Part shown: positions 42,076 through 50,932 of the stretch, piece after piece
How the letters are laid out: the number at the start of each line of letters is the position of its first letter
Numbering within the stretch: position 1 is the stretch's first letter
NCBI RefSeq assembly: GCF_019710635.1
Contig: NZ_JAIFZS010000008.1
Span: 1-64,000 of the forward strand
Source of the DNA: Mycolicibacterium xanthum
GTDB taxonomy: Bacteria; Actinomycetota; Actinomycetes; Mycobacteriales; Mycobacteriaceae
Length of the DNA: 64,000 nt
Direction: 5' to 3'
Notes under the pieces: generated by a model
Database searches by the model: none
Told to the model about the DNA's origin: nothing
What the model saw: the letters and a program-made list of their open reading frames with translations, nothing else
Made by a program: the position numbers and the translations under genes

Positions 42076-43554
42076 ATGAGCACCGACACCGAAGTACGCA
42101 CCGCCGTGGTCTTCGTGCACGGTCTGCTCGAACGCAGGCCCATGGACACCTTTGACGCCTTCGCCAAGACGGTGCTGACCCCGCGCGACGGGCGCTGGGA
42201 GCACTAGCCGTTGCCGCTGGAGCTCACCGACTCGTATGAGGCGCGGCGCTACGTCTCGCCGTCGGCGGGAGCCGACCTGTTCGAGTACGACTGGTCGTAT
42301 CTGATGACGAGCACCCGGTATGCGGGGTTCGTGCCGGCGTTGGCGAGGGTGTTTCTGCGGCTGCCGCGCCACGTGCCCGACCAGTTGTTCGGCATCTGGC
42401 GCCTGGCCTGGACGGTGCTCCTCGTCCCGCTGGCACTGCTGGTCGGATTGTTGATGTTCGGGGGCTATTTCCTGCATTCCGGCGTGGCCGGGTGGATCGT
42501 CGGGCTGGTCACCAGCGTGGTGGTGCTGAGCATCGGACTCGCGGTACTCCGCACCGCACCGCGGGTGCTGACCCGCAGCTTTCTGACGACCGGCTTTGTC
42601 AACGTCGCCCGCTACTTCGACCCCGCGCCGGACTCCCACGCGGTCCGGCACGCGATCCGCGGGGGCCTTGTCGATCTGCTGTACTCGCTGCACCAGGGCC
42701 GTTATGCACGCATCGTCGTGATGGGACACGGCATCGGTGGCTGTATCGCCTACGACGCGCTGACGACACTGTGGGCGGAGACGCACGAACTCCACGCCGG
42801 ATCGGATGAGACCGCCTCCACCGGCCTGCCCTCGTTGGGCCGTCTCGAAGAGGCCGCCGACGGTCTGGCGGCCGGCCCGGCAACCGACGGCGCGGTCGAG
42901 GAGTTCCAGGCCATGCAGTTGGCCCTGTGGCAGGACCTCCGTACGGTGGGCAACCCCTGGCTGGTAACCGATTTCGTCACCCTCGGGACACCGATGGTGT
43001 TCGCTGACCTGTTGCTGGCGCGGCCGCCCATGCTCAGCGGCCTCAGCCGCGCCGACGGCCGGCGGCGTGAGTTGTTCGACAGGCTGACCCGACGGGGTGT
43101 GGTGGTCCGTTGCCCACCCCGGTCCGAGGCGCTGCCCGTCGACGTCGCCGGGTACGGCCCCGCGAGCTACCGCTCGGGCACCGGGGGAACACCGACGGTG
43201 CTGGGCGCGCAGTCCCCGTTCGCCGTGACCCGCTGGACCAACCTGTGGTTTCCGGTGCGCCGCGGCAGCATTCGGGGTGACTGGTTCGGCGGCGGGCTCG
43301 GCGCGTTGTTCGGGCCGGGCATCCGCGACATCGCGGTCAGCGGCAACATGCCCGCACGTCTGCGCCCGGGGGCGGCCCAGACCCAATATTTCAAGCACCC
43401 CGATCGCGACGGCGAGGGCGACGTGGCTTTCCACCTTCGCGGGGTGCTTGCGCTCGCGGATCGCGCGATGCTCGCCGCATCGCTGGCCGCGCCTACGCCC
43501 GATCCCGCAACCATCGGCAGGGTCGTGCACCGGTCATGGCAGCGCAGCATGTGA
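42076..43554 (+). pseudogene. Alpha/beta-hydrolase-like membrane protein interrupted by an in-frame TAG
   Basis: ATG 42076 follows GGGAGG. The frame reads 43 codons (VVFVHGLLERRPMDTFDAFAK...RWEH) to a TAG at 42205-42207, then continues in the same frame for 449 codons (PLPLELTDSYEARRYVSP...). No frameshift is needed: one base change (for example TAC to TAG) would give a single protein of about 492 residues. Two or three membrane helices lie in the middle (WTVLLVPLALLVGLLMFGGY). The nucleophile-elbow region is VVMGHGIGGCIAYDAL; the usual GxSxG Ser is Gly. Part two could be made from an internal start, but none has a convincing ribosome site. Probably a recent nonsense lesion or a sequencing error in a non-catalytic hydrolase-fold family. 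Confidence 0.75.
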
Positions 43555-43664
43555 CCGACGCTGTCAGACCCCTGGGGCGCAGCTGCTCCAACGGCCAATC
43601 GCACCAGCCGAGAGGGGAGACTGCACGCAGCCGACGGGGCCAGGCCGGTACCTGATGGGGGAGA

Positions 43665-45071
43665 TCAGAACCCGAACCGGGGAAGGCCGATCCCTGGCAA
43701 ACCAATCGGTGGTGGCGGGGGCAGTTGGGGTAGGCCGATGGGTGGTGGCGGAGGGAGTTGGGGTAGGCCGATGGGTGGTGGCGGAGGGAGTTGGGGTAGG
43801 CCGATGGGTGGTGGCGGAGGGAGTTGGGGTAGGCCGATGGGTGGTGGCGGAGGGAGTTGGGGTAGGCCGATGGGTGGTGGCGGAGGGAGTTGGGGTAGGC
43901 CGATGGGTGGTGGCGGAGGGAGTTGGGGTAGGCCGATGGGTGGTGGCGGAGGGAGTTGGGGTAGGCCGATGGGTGGTGGCGGAGGGAGTTGGGGTAGGCC
44001 GATGGGTGGTGGCGGAGGGAGTTGGGGTAGGCCGATGGGTGGTGGCGGAGGGAGTTGGGGTAGGCCGATGGGTGGTGGCGGAGGGAGTTGGGGTAGGCCG
44101 ATGGGTGGTGGCGGAGGGAGTTGGGGTAGGCCGATGGGTGGTGGCGGAGGGAGTTGGGGTAGGCCGATGGGTGGTGGCGGAGGGAGTTGGGGTAGGCCGA
44201 TGGGTGGTGGCGGAGGGAGTTGGGGTAGGCCGATGGGTGGTGGCGGAGGGAGTTGGGGTAGGCCGATGGGTGGTGGCGGAGGGAGTTGGGGTAGGCCGAT
44301 GGGTGGTGGCGGAGGGAGTTGGGGTAGGCCGATGGGTGGTGGCGGAGGGAGTTGGGGTAGGCCGATGGGTGGTGGCGGAGGGAGTTGGGGTAGGCCGATG
44401 GGTGGTGGCGGAGGGAGTTGGGGTAGGCCGATGGGTGGTGGCGGAGGGAGTTGGGGTAGGCCGATGGGTGGTGGCGGAGGGAGTTGGGGTAGGCCGATGG
44501 GTGGTGGCGGAGGGAGTTGGGGTAGGCCGATGGGTGGTGGCGGAGGGAGTTGGGGTAGGCCGATGGGTGGTGGCGGAGGGAGTTGGGGTAGGCCGATGGG
44601 TGGTAACTGCGGTGCGCTCAGAGCGGGCACGGCGGACGCGCCCCAGGCCGGCGCCACACCAAGTGCTGGCAGTGTGCTGGACGACAACGGGCTCCCAGTG
44701 TTCTGCGCCAACAGAAAGATCAAACTGGATCCTGCGCCCGACGCAGCGGCGGGCAACGTCCCCGCAGCACTGTTGGCGATCGGGTTGGCGATACTGGTGG
44801 CCACCTGGCCCGCCGTGTTCTGCACTGCAGCGGCAGTGGCCTCGTCCACTCGCCGTCCCACGTTGTCGTTGAACGCTTGTGTCACGCTGTCAAGGAAGGT
44901 CTGCAGGTCAGAAGCAGGCTTCGCTTCTTCGTCGCGTTGTCGATCGACGGCGGGTGCGATGGCGTCGTCTTCGCTCGGAGCCGCCAGCGCTTGACCGCCC
45001 CCAGCCAACAGCATGCCGACGCACAACGATGTGGTGGCGGCCGCCCGCACGGCGGAATATCGAAGGCCCAT
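43665..45071 (-). CDS. Secreted proline-rich protein with about 26 tandem 11-residue repeats
   Basis: 468 residues from ATG 45071 (GGGAG upstream); the longer frame begins in non-coding sequence. Signal peptide: MGLRYSAVRAAATTSLCVGM...ALAAPSEDD. Residues about 25-130 are a helical Ala-rich region (LQTFLDSVTQAFNDNVGRRV). From about 155 the unit LPQLPPPPPIG is repeated about 26 times, almost without variation, ending LPGIGLPRFGF. Polyproline II-type repeats of this sort suggest a cell-wall-spanning or surface protein, but I recognise no named family. The repeat is encoded by an identical 33-bp DNA unit (separate entry), so copy number is likely to vary between strains. Confidence 0.75.
   Translation of the reverse strand: MGLRYSAVRAAATTSLCVGMLLAGGGQALAAPSEDDAIAPAVDRQRDEEAKPASDLQTFLDSVTQAFNDNVGRRVDEATAAAVQNTAGQVATSIANPIANSAAGTLPAAASGAGSSLIFLLAQNTGSPLSSSTLPALGVAPAWGASAVPALSAPQLPPIGLPQLPPPPPIGLPQLPPPPPIGLPQLPPPPPIGLPQLPPPPPIGLPQLPPPPPIGLPQLPPPPPIGLPQLPPPPPIGLPQLPPPPPIGLPQLPPPPPIGLPQLPPPPPIGLPQLPPPPPIGLPQLPPPPPIGLPQLPPPPPIGLPQLPPPPPIGLPQLPPPPPIGLPQLPPPPPIGLPQLPPPPPIGLPQLPPPPPIGLPQLPPPPPIGLPQLPPPPPIGLPQLPPPPPIGLPQLPPPPPIGLPQLPPPPPIGLPQLPPPPPIGLPQLPPPPPIGLPQLPPPPPIGLPQLPPPPPIGLPGIGLPRFGF
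43723..44604. repeat. 33-bp tandem array, about 26.7 identical copies
   Basis: The unit, read on the plus strand, is ATGGGTGGTGGCGGAGGGAG followed by TTGGGGTAGGCCG. ATGGGTGGT recurs every 33 bp from 43738 to 44596 (27 occurrences). I see no substitution between copies; a degenerate copy lies immediately before (from about 43705). No unique spacers exist, so this is a coding minisatellite, not CRISPR. Confidence 0.97.
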
Positions 45072-45236
45072 CGTCGACTCCCATGTTTGACGTCCGTCCA
45101 TAGTACGGTCCACCAGCAAATCCGGGTCGCCGCATCGTTTGACGACGCGGGATTGAAGCCCGGCGGAGCGGTCTGCTTCAGACGGCGGCCCGGGCGCTGC
45201 TCGTGCGGCACGCGCCACTCGGAACGAAGGTCGACA

Positions 45237-46628
45237 TCACCGTGGACGGGGTGCGCCAGGCCCGTCGGAAGACGCACTTTGGCTCGCGGCACGCTCGACG
45301 ATGCCGGACAACTTCATGTCATCGATTGCTCGCTCGAACACTGCGCGCAGGCTCTGCTTGGTGTTCGGCGATCCGACGATCCAGGCGCCGACGGTGACGA
45401 AAATCTGGTCGTGCACCCGGCCGGAGGCCAGGTAGACGTATCCGCCCATCCGGTCGAGGATCCCGGTGGTGATCTGCGGCTCCAGCAGCCGGAAGGATAT
45501 GTGATCGGCGTCGGTGCCGTCCGGCCGGTTCACCGCCGGGTGGAGATCACCGAGGTTCGAGCACCCGGTCGGATGGCCCACGCTGCCGACCATCATCTCC
45601 AGTCGGCGGACCAACCGCCGCGGCGTGAACGGCACCAACGGCAAGGGCGCCATCAGCTTCTTCGAGGTTTCGTCCAGGGCCGACAAAGCGCTCTTCATCT
45701 CCGCACGGATAGCGGACAGATTGCTTGGCGCCATGTCCGGATCGACGTTCACCATCACCGCGGTCAAGGCGTTGGCGCGGGTATCACCTTCGGTGCGTTC
45801 GCTCACCGGCCAGGAGAGGTTCACCCGACCGCCTTTGTCGGTCCGCCCGACGAGCTGTGACAGCCGGGCGGCCAGTCCGGCGAACAGCGAATTACTGGTC
45901 CCGCCGAGAGCGTCCGCACGCCGATCCCACTCGTCGATGTCGAAGTACGCCGCGATCGTCGGAGCCACCACCGGATGATCGTCGGCGGTGGTCGGCTTCG
46001 CGCCGGTCGTCCTTATCGACATGGCCACGTCGCCACTTTCGGCGCGGGCGATGCGAATACTGGCAGTCGCCGCCCGAGCGGCATCCGGCAGGGCACGCAT
46101 CGTCGCGCGTGCGTCCTCGGATAGCGCCCGCCGCCGGCTGCGCGAACCGGCCGGCGGATAGCCGAGATCCCATGTTTCGTCCAATACCGCGTCACGAATG
46201 GCCAGGCTCATCCCCAGTGCATCGGCAACCGAATGCGAGGCAACCATCGTCACGGCGGCACCACCCTCGATCAGCGGCTGCACCCCGATATGCCAGGCGG
46301 GACCCCACTGCGGGTCGATAGGCACGCACACCCGCTCGTCGGCCCAGTCCCACACCTGCTCCCGACTCCGCTCGGCGGCCGCAATGGCCACATCGGCGGG
46401 ACCGGGCGAGGTGACCCAGCGATGCCTGCCGAACGGAAGGGGTGAGGTTTCGATCCGCCTGCCCAGCAGACCCCGCCCGAGATTGCGCTGGAACCGCCGT
46501 AGCCCGTCGATGTCCACGGGGCGGTCATAGATCCAGGTGAACTGCATCAACGGTCCCCGGCCGAGCGCCCGCAGCCCCAGGAAGGACCCCTGGTCGATAT
46601 AGGCCAGCGTGTTGTCCACGGGCGCCAT
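45237..46628 (-). CDS. WS/DGAT-like (condensation-fold) acyltransferase
   Basis: 463 residues from ATG 46628. The fold is recognised from NTLAYIDQGSFLGLRALGRG, the catalytic-type motif MVASHSVADALGMSLAI (HxxxD; second residue pair of HHxxxDG is AD rather than DG), NSLFAGLAARLSQLVGRTDK and RVNLSWPVSERTEGDTRANA. It is thus a relative of the WS/DGAT and PapA-type acyltransferases with an altered motif. Substrate is unknown; it may transfer an acyl group to a lipid or glycolipid. It ends 165 bp upstream of the start of the repeat-protein gene, on the same strand. Confidence 0.75.
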   Translation of the reverse strand: MAPVDNTLAYIDQGSFLGLRALGRGPLMQFTWIYDRPVDIDGLRRFQRNLGRGLLGRRIETSPLPFGRHRWVTSPGPADVAIAAAERSREQVWDWADERVCVPIDPQWGPAWHIGVQPLIEGGAAVTMVASHSVADALGMSLAIRDAVLDETWDLGYPPAGSRSRRRALSEDARATMRALPDAARAATASIRIARAESGDVAMSIRTTGAKPTTADDHPVVAPTIAAYFDIDEWDRRADALGGTSNSLFAGLAARLSQLVGRTDKGGRVNLSWPVSERTEGDTRANALTAVMVNVDPDMAPSNLSAIRAEMKSALSALDETSKKLMAPLPLVPFTPRRLVRRLEMMVGSVGHPTGCSNLGDLHPAVNRPDGTDADHISFRLLEPQITTGILDRMGGYVYLASGRVHDQIFVTVGAWIVGSPNTKQSLRAVFERAIDDMKLSGIVERAASQSASSDGPGAPRPR

Positions 46629-46986
46629 GCTAATGGGCGACGTGCCGCCCTTGACGTTGTTGAGTCGGCCGGTGCAGCCGTCGACAAGACGCGACGGTCA
46701 GAGCGCGTCTGGCACAGTCACTCCGGCTGGGCGGGGAAGCGCGGAGACGACACGCGACCCGCACACCTGCGCGCGGAGACGACGCGATGGAGGCCGCCAC
46801 CAGCCGGGGCGCCCGGCCCAAGGCCTTCCCGGCTCAGGGGGGCGATTTCGCACCTCGGAACCGACCTTGATCGTCGGCGCCGGGCGCCGGTCCGACCGAT
46901 GCGATCTTCGCGGTGGTGCCGCTCTACCCCCGGTGGCCGTGTGCGGCGGTAGTCCAGAGCCGCCTGAAGCAGCGGCCTGGCAGGAC

Positions 46987-47139
46987 ATGGCGCGAAGAGT
47001 CAGGGGCGTTTGTCGGGTCGCCCTTGCCGGGCTCGGCGGCTTGTCGGCCATGGGAGCGGCCCACTGGGCTTCGGCTCTCGACGCACATTGCGGGTCAGCT
47101 GTGAGTGCCCCTGATCAGTTGCGGCAGGGCACGGGTTGA
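46987..47139 (+). CDS. Possible short exported peptide
   Basis: A 50-residue open frame from ATG 46987 (GGCAGG 5 nt upstream) that begins MARRVRGVCRVALAGLGGLS and then AMGAAHWASALDAHC, which is signal-peptide-like. It lies in a 1-kb zone (46629-47629) without convincing full genes, so it may be a remnant of a secreted protein. Confidence 0.25.
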   Translation: MARRVRGVCRVALAGLGGLSAMGAAHWASALDAHCGSAVSAPDQLRQGTG

Positions 47140-47142
47140 AGG

Positions 47143-47567
47143 TCATCTCCAGATTCTGGCCTGGTCGCTCGCAGGGGGCCGGGCCAGCGGCTGACCGGCG
47201 CCTGGGAGATCCCCGGTGATCATGCTGCAGAAGCGGTACATCGGCAGGTCGAAGACGCGATTGCCCATCGTTTCCCCGACGAAGTGTCCGAGCCGTTCCG
47301 CAACGATGAACAAGATCATGAGCGCGAAACCGCGGAAATCGCGCCGACCTCATCGTCTGTGCTTTCCAGCCTGTTGAAGAAGACCGTGATTCCGACGAAC
47401 CGCGCCAGCAGCCGCGCCAGCAGCTGGGTGAGCATGCCGACGTGGATGGGGATCGGTTGACTGCGTATCCGCTCCAGCCCGCTTGGAGCCGATACCAGGG
47501 CTGATGCCCGGCGTACGGGACCATTCGAGCCGTCGAACGTCTGGTCGCAGGTGGTGCGGGTGTTGGC
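47143..47567 (-). pseudogene. Frameshifted and 5'-truncated gene remnant
   Basis: Reading the minus strand, one frame (47316-47567) gives TCDQTFDGSNGPVRR...RSQPIPIHVGMLTQLLARL...VGITVFFNRLESTDDEVG and stops. A second frame then continues with RDFRGFALMILFIVAERLGH, FVGETMGNRVFDLPMYRF and CSMITGDLPGAGQPL to TGA at 47143-47145. Both halves have protein-like composition, and neither has a plausible start, so this looks like one gene with a frameshift near 47350 and a lost 5' end. The family was not recognised; the second half may include a membrane helix. Confidence 0.45.
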
Positions 47568-47629
47568 TTAACTGTGTTCGATGAGAAGTTCTTCGAGTGC
47601 TGTAAGAAACGCCTGTCAGCATCGCGAAC

Positions 47630-48145
47630 GTGGACTCCTCACCTCGTTCGGGATTCCGTCGGGCCGCCGCGGCATCGTGGGCGCTGACCGGCCTCGGGAT
47701 CATGGGTATCGCCGGCGCATCCGTCGTCTGCTATGTCGACACCCTCAAACCGGTGTCGGCCAGCACACCGCCAGATGGCGTTCGCCTTGCGACCGAAGAA
47801 GGGGCCGAAGACGCAGGACTGAATCCGGCCCCGAACATCGGGCCGGTACCCGAAGACGATGCAGTCGATCCGCCCGAGACTTGGTTGACGACGGCGCCCC
47901 CGGCGCCACCGGAGTACGTCCCGCAGACGACTGTCGAGCAGGCGCCGGAGTACACCCAGACGCCGGAGTACACCCAGGCGCCGGAGTACACCCCTCAGAC
48001 AACCGTTGACCAGGCACCGGTCATCATTGAGGCGGCGCCGCCCACGGTGAAAAAACCCACGTCGACGACCCACCGGCGGCAGTCCACGACCACGCGGCTG
48101 GCTCCGAGCTACTCACCTCCCGTCGTCAGGTCCCGCGGCTCATGA
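47630..48145 (+). CDS. Pro/Thr-rich membrane-anchored protein heading the redox cluster
   Basis: 171 residues from GTG 47630. A basic start (MDSSPRSGFRRAAAA) and one hydrophobic segment (WALTGLGIMGIAGASVVCYV) anchor a 135-residue exported, disordered tail rich in Pro, Thr, Glu, including three copies of (A/T)PEYT(Q/P) encoded by an 18-bp DNA repeat (47942-47995). It starts the cluster and its stop overlaps the ApbE gene. In related gene sets an FMN-binding acceptor of ApbE sits here; this protein shows no FMN-binding domain that I can see, so its role is unclear. Confidence 0.6.
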   Translation: MDSSPRSGFRRAAAASWALTGLGIMGIAGASVVCYVDTLKPVSASTPPDGVRLATEEGAEDAGLNPAPNIGPVPEDDAVDPPETWLTTAPPAPPEYVPQTTVEQAPEYTQTPEYTQAPEYTPQTTVDQAPVIIEAAPPTVKKPTSTTHRRQSTTTRLAPSYSPPVVRSRGS

Positions 48146-49095
48146 ACGTTTCCACCGCAGACCCCGCAAACCTCGACACGCCGGCCCCCGCGACCACCGA
48201 GTGGCAGCGGTGGACTACCAGCATGACGGTCGCCGTCACCGATCCGGACCGCCTCGCTGCCGCACGCTTCGAAGTCGATGCCGGACTCGACGCCGTCGAG
48301 CGCGCCGCGTCGCGGTTCCGGCCGGACTCCGAAATCAACGCGCTCGCAACGTCGGCCGGCCGGCCGACCCTGGTGAGTGAAGTGCTGGCGGAGATCCTGG
48401 ATGCGGCGCTGGCGGCGGCTCGGCTGACCGATGGCGACGTCGACCCGACCATCGGCGCCGCGATAGTCGCGCTCGGCTACGACCGGGACTTCGGCGAACT
48501 GGACCGGGCCGATCCATTGGCCGCGTCGATGACGATGCCGGCGACGTGGTCGATGGTGGGGCTGCACGGCCGAACCGTCACCGTGCCACCGGGAGTTGTG
48601 CTCGACCTCGGCGCGACGGCGAAGGCCGTCGCCGCCGACCGGTGCGCCCGGCGCGTGCACCGGGCCACCGGCAGCGGGGTGCTGGTCAGCCTCGGCGGTG
48701 ACATCGCCACCGCCGGACCGGCACCCGAGGGTGGCTGGCCGGTTGTGGTCCACGACCACGACGACGACCCCGCCAGTTCGGTGGCACTGCCCCCCGGGGC
48801 CGCGCTGGCCACATCGAGTACCGTTCGCCGCCGATGGGGGCACGGGCCGACCCTGGTGCACCACATCCTCGACCCGCGGACGCGCCGACCGGCCGATCCC
48901 GTGTGGCGCACGGTCAGCGTGGCCGCGCAGACATGTCTTACCGCCAACACGATCAGCACCGCCGCCGTCGTGCGGGGCTGGCGCGCGCTGGATTGGATCG
49001 ACTCGCTGGGTATCGCCGCCCGGCTGGTGGATCGAGACCGCACCGTCCACACCGTCGGCGGATGGCCGGCCCCCGAACCGGGGGGCCGGAGATGA
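48142..49095 (+). CDS. apbE: FAD:protein FMN transferase (ApbE family)
   Basis: 317 residues from ATG 48142 (ATGA overlap). ApbE transfers FMN from FAD to a Thr/Ser of a target flavoprotein. Landmarks: ASRFRPDSEINAL near residues 55-67, VDPTIGAAIVALGYDRDFG, GVVLDLGATAKAVAADR (the DLGxxAKxxA segment), GVLVSLGGDIATAG, and LVHHILDPRTRRPAD (metal/active-site region). No lipoprotein or Tat signal is present at the N-terminus, so this form appears cytoplasmic. The next gene overlaps by ATGA. Confidence 0.88.
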   Translation: MNVSTADPANLDTPAPATTEWQRWTTSMTVAVTDPDRLAAARFEVDAGLDAVERAASRFRPDSEINALATSAGRPTLVSEVLAEILDAALAAARLTDGDVDPTIGAAIVALGYDRDFGELDRADPLAASMTMPATWSMVGLHGRTVTVPPGVVLDLGATAKAVAADRCARRVHRATGSGVLVSLGGDIATAGPAPEGGWPVVVHDHDDDPASSVALPPGAALATSSTVRRRWGHGPTLVHHILDPRTRRPADPVWRTVSVAAQTCLTANTISTAAVVRGWRALDWIDSLGIAARLVDRDRTVHTVGGWPAPEPGGRR

Positions 49096-49655
49096 CCGAC
49101 GAAGCCTTGTGGGCCCTGGGCCGCGGCACCGGTATCACGGCGCTGGCCTTCATGACGGTCGCCGTGGCATTGGGCATCGCCACCCGCTCGGGACGCCCCC
49201 TGCTGACCCTGCCGCGGTTCGCCGTTGCCGATGTCCACCGCTTCGCCGCGCTGGGTGCGACGCTCCTCGTGGTGCTGCACATGACGCTGCTGTTCTTAGA
49301 TCCGTACGCGCAGCTCCGGATCGTCGATTTCGTTGTGCCGTTCCTTGGTGCCTACCGGCCGCTGTGGCTCGGCCTCGGCACGCTCGCCGTCGATCTCCTC
49401 GCGGTGATCATCGTTACCAGCCTGCTGCGCAACCGAATTGGTAGGCGGGGCTTCCGCGTAGTGCACTGGTCGACGTACGCGTTGTGGCCGGCCGCTCTGG
49501 CGCACGCGCTCGGGAGCGGATCGGACACCGGCTATCGATGGTTTCTGTTGTTCGCCGGGAGTTGTGCATTGATCGTCGCCGCATCAGTCGGGTGGCGGTT
49601 GCGGGCCGACTACGTCGAGTACGCAGTCGAGAGAAGATCGGCGCAATCGCGATGA
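49092..49655 (+). CDS. Ferric-reductase-like transmembrane protein
   Basis: 187 residues from ATG 49092. About six membrane helices. Paired His for haem ligation lie in DVHRFAALGATLLVVLHMTL and FRVVHWSTYALWPAALAHAL, spacing of the ferric-reductase/YedZ type. No flavin or NAD domain is attached, so it needs partners to bring electrons; the NuoF-like and ferredoxin genes follow directly. Probably carries electrons across the membrane. Confidence 0.8.
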   Translation: MTDEALWALGRGTGITALAFMTVAVALGIATRSGRPLLTLPRFAVADVHRFAALGATLLVVLHMTLLFLDPYAQLRIVDFVVPFLGAYRPLWLGLGTLAVDLLAVIIVTSLLRNRIGRRGFRVVHWSTYALWPAALAHALGSGSDTGYRWFLLFAGSCALIVAASVGWRLRADYVEYAVERRSAQSR

Positions 49656-50932
49656 CAACAGCGCAACGCACTCCGGAACCGCAGGCGCTGCCCCGCCTGT
49701 TGGCCGCGCAGGGGCCCGGGCTTGCCGAACACCAAAGGCGCTTCGGTGGCGCCATGCCCCGGTTCGGCAGGCGGGACCTGATTGGGCTCGTCGAGAAGGC
49801 CGGTCTGACCGGGCGCGGCGGCGGCGGTTTTCCCACCGCCCGCAAGATCGCCGCGGTCACCGGCCACAAGCCGGTGGTGGTGGCCAACGGCGCCGAGGGC
49901 GAACCGCTGAGCAGTAAGGACGCCGTGCTGCTCACCCGGGCGCCGCATCTGGTGCTCGACGGACTGGGTGCGGTCGCGCATGCCCTCGGCGCCGACAAGG
50001 TCTACCTGTATCTGCCCTCCCACGCCGTTGCGGCGGTGCGGCACGCGCTCGCCGAACGACGGACGGCGAGACTCGACCGGCACGCGGTGACGATCGTCGA
50101 CGCACCGGACACATTCGTCGCGGGGGAGGAGTCGGCCGTTGTCCGGCGGATCGAGGGCGGACCCGCGCTGCCGCGCGATCGCCGGGTCATCACGGCCGTG
50201 GCCGGGGTGCGCGGACGGCCCACCCTGGTCAACAACGTCGAAACCCTGGCCCACATCGGGTTGATCGCCCGGTTCGGCCCGGGCTGGTTCCGCTCCGTGG
50301 GCGATCCGGCCGAACCCGGCACCATGCTGGTCACGCTGTCCGGCGCGGTGACCAGCCGCCGGGTCGTCGAAGTACCCACCGGCGAGCCCCTGACCAGCGT
50401 GATCTCCCGGGGCGGCGGCACCGACCCGCACACCGTGCGCGCGGTGCTGCTCGGCGGCTATCACGGCGGCTGGCTCCCGGCGCGGGCATTGGACGGGGCG
50501 CACCTGTCGCGGACATCCCTGGCGCCGCTCGGGGCGAGCCCCGGAGCCGGCATCGTCCACGTGCTGGGGCGCACAGAATGCGGACTGGCGCACACCGCGA
50601 ACATCGTCGGCTATCTGGAGTCCCAGGGCGCCCGCCAGTGCGGTCCGTGCCGCAACGGCCTGCCCCGGCTGGCCCGGCTGTGCCATGACCTCGCCTACGG
50701 CCGGGCCGACGACAGCCTCATTGCGGAGCTGCGCCGTACGGTCGGCCTGGTCGACGGCCGCGGCTCGTGCCGGCACCCTGACGGAACCGCACGTTTGGTC
50801 CGCAGCGCACTCGACGCGTTCGCCGCCGATATCGAACACCATCGCCTGCGGCGTTGCGACGCCACACTGGAAACGGGGTCCGATCCCCACGACCGCCCAC
50901 GTGACCGACGAACGAATTGGGTACCGATATGA
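49652..50932 (+). CDS. NuoF-like NADH/FMN flavoprotein with 4Fe-4S site
   Basis: 426 residues from ATG 49652 (ATGA overlap). FMN and NADH region: GLTGRGGGGFPTARKI and VVANGAEGEPLSSKDAVLL; VAGEESAVVRRIEGG; then an SLBB-type beta domain (MLVTLSGAVTSRRVVEVPTG). The FeS part has Cys at QCGPCRNG, RLCHD and GSCRHPDG: four Cys, but the usual CxxCxxC is CxxC followed by two more distant Cys, so the cluster may be ligated differently. It should accept electrons from NAD(P)H and pass them to the ferredoxin or membrane subunit. It is not in a complex I operon. Confidence 0.85.
   Translation: MTTAQRTPEPQALPRLLAAQGPGLAEHQRRFGGAMPRFGRRDLIGLVEKAGLTGRGGGGFPTARKIAAVTGHKPVVVANGAEGEPLSSKDAVLLTRAPHLVLDGLGAVAHALGADKVYLYLPSHAVAAVRHALAERRTARLDRHAVTIVDAPDTFVAGEESAVVRRIEGGPALPRDRRVITAVAGVRGRPTLVNNVETLAHIGLIARFGPGWFRSVGDPAEPGTMLVTLSGAVTSRRVVEVPTGEPLTSVISRGGGTDPHTVRAVLLGGYHGGWLPARALDGAHLSRTSLAPLGASPGAGIVHVLGRTECGLAHTANIVGYLESQGARQCGPCRNGLPRLARLCHDLAYGRADDSLIAELRRTVGLVDGRGSCRHPDGTARLVRSALDAFAADIEHHRLRRCDATLETGSDPHDRPRDRRTNWVPI

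Noticed and set aside
42205..42207. Recoded amber codon (pyrrolysine or programmed readthrough)
   Set aside because: No pyrrolysine genes or downstream recoding structure were seen, and a single-base nonsense change or sequencing error is simpler.
43723..44604. CRISPR array
   Set aside because: The 33-bp units are directly adjacent and identical, with no unique spacers, and no cas gene is nearby.
43277..44994. Two long plus-strand open frames (531 and 418 codons) reading Gly/Val/Trp repeats
   Set aside because: They are the antisense of the 33-bp array. The repeat length is a multiple of three and lacks stops in several frames. Only the minus-strand product has a signal peptide, a ribosome site and a unique N-terminal domain.
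47000..47524. 174-codon minus-strand frame
   Set aside because: It runs through a region where two other frames together give a more protein-like, though frameshifted, sequence.
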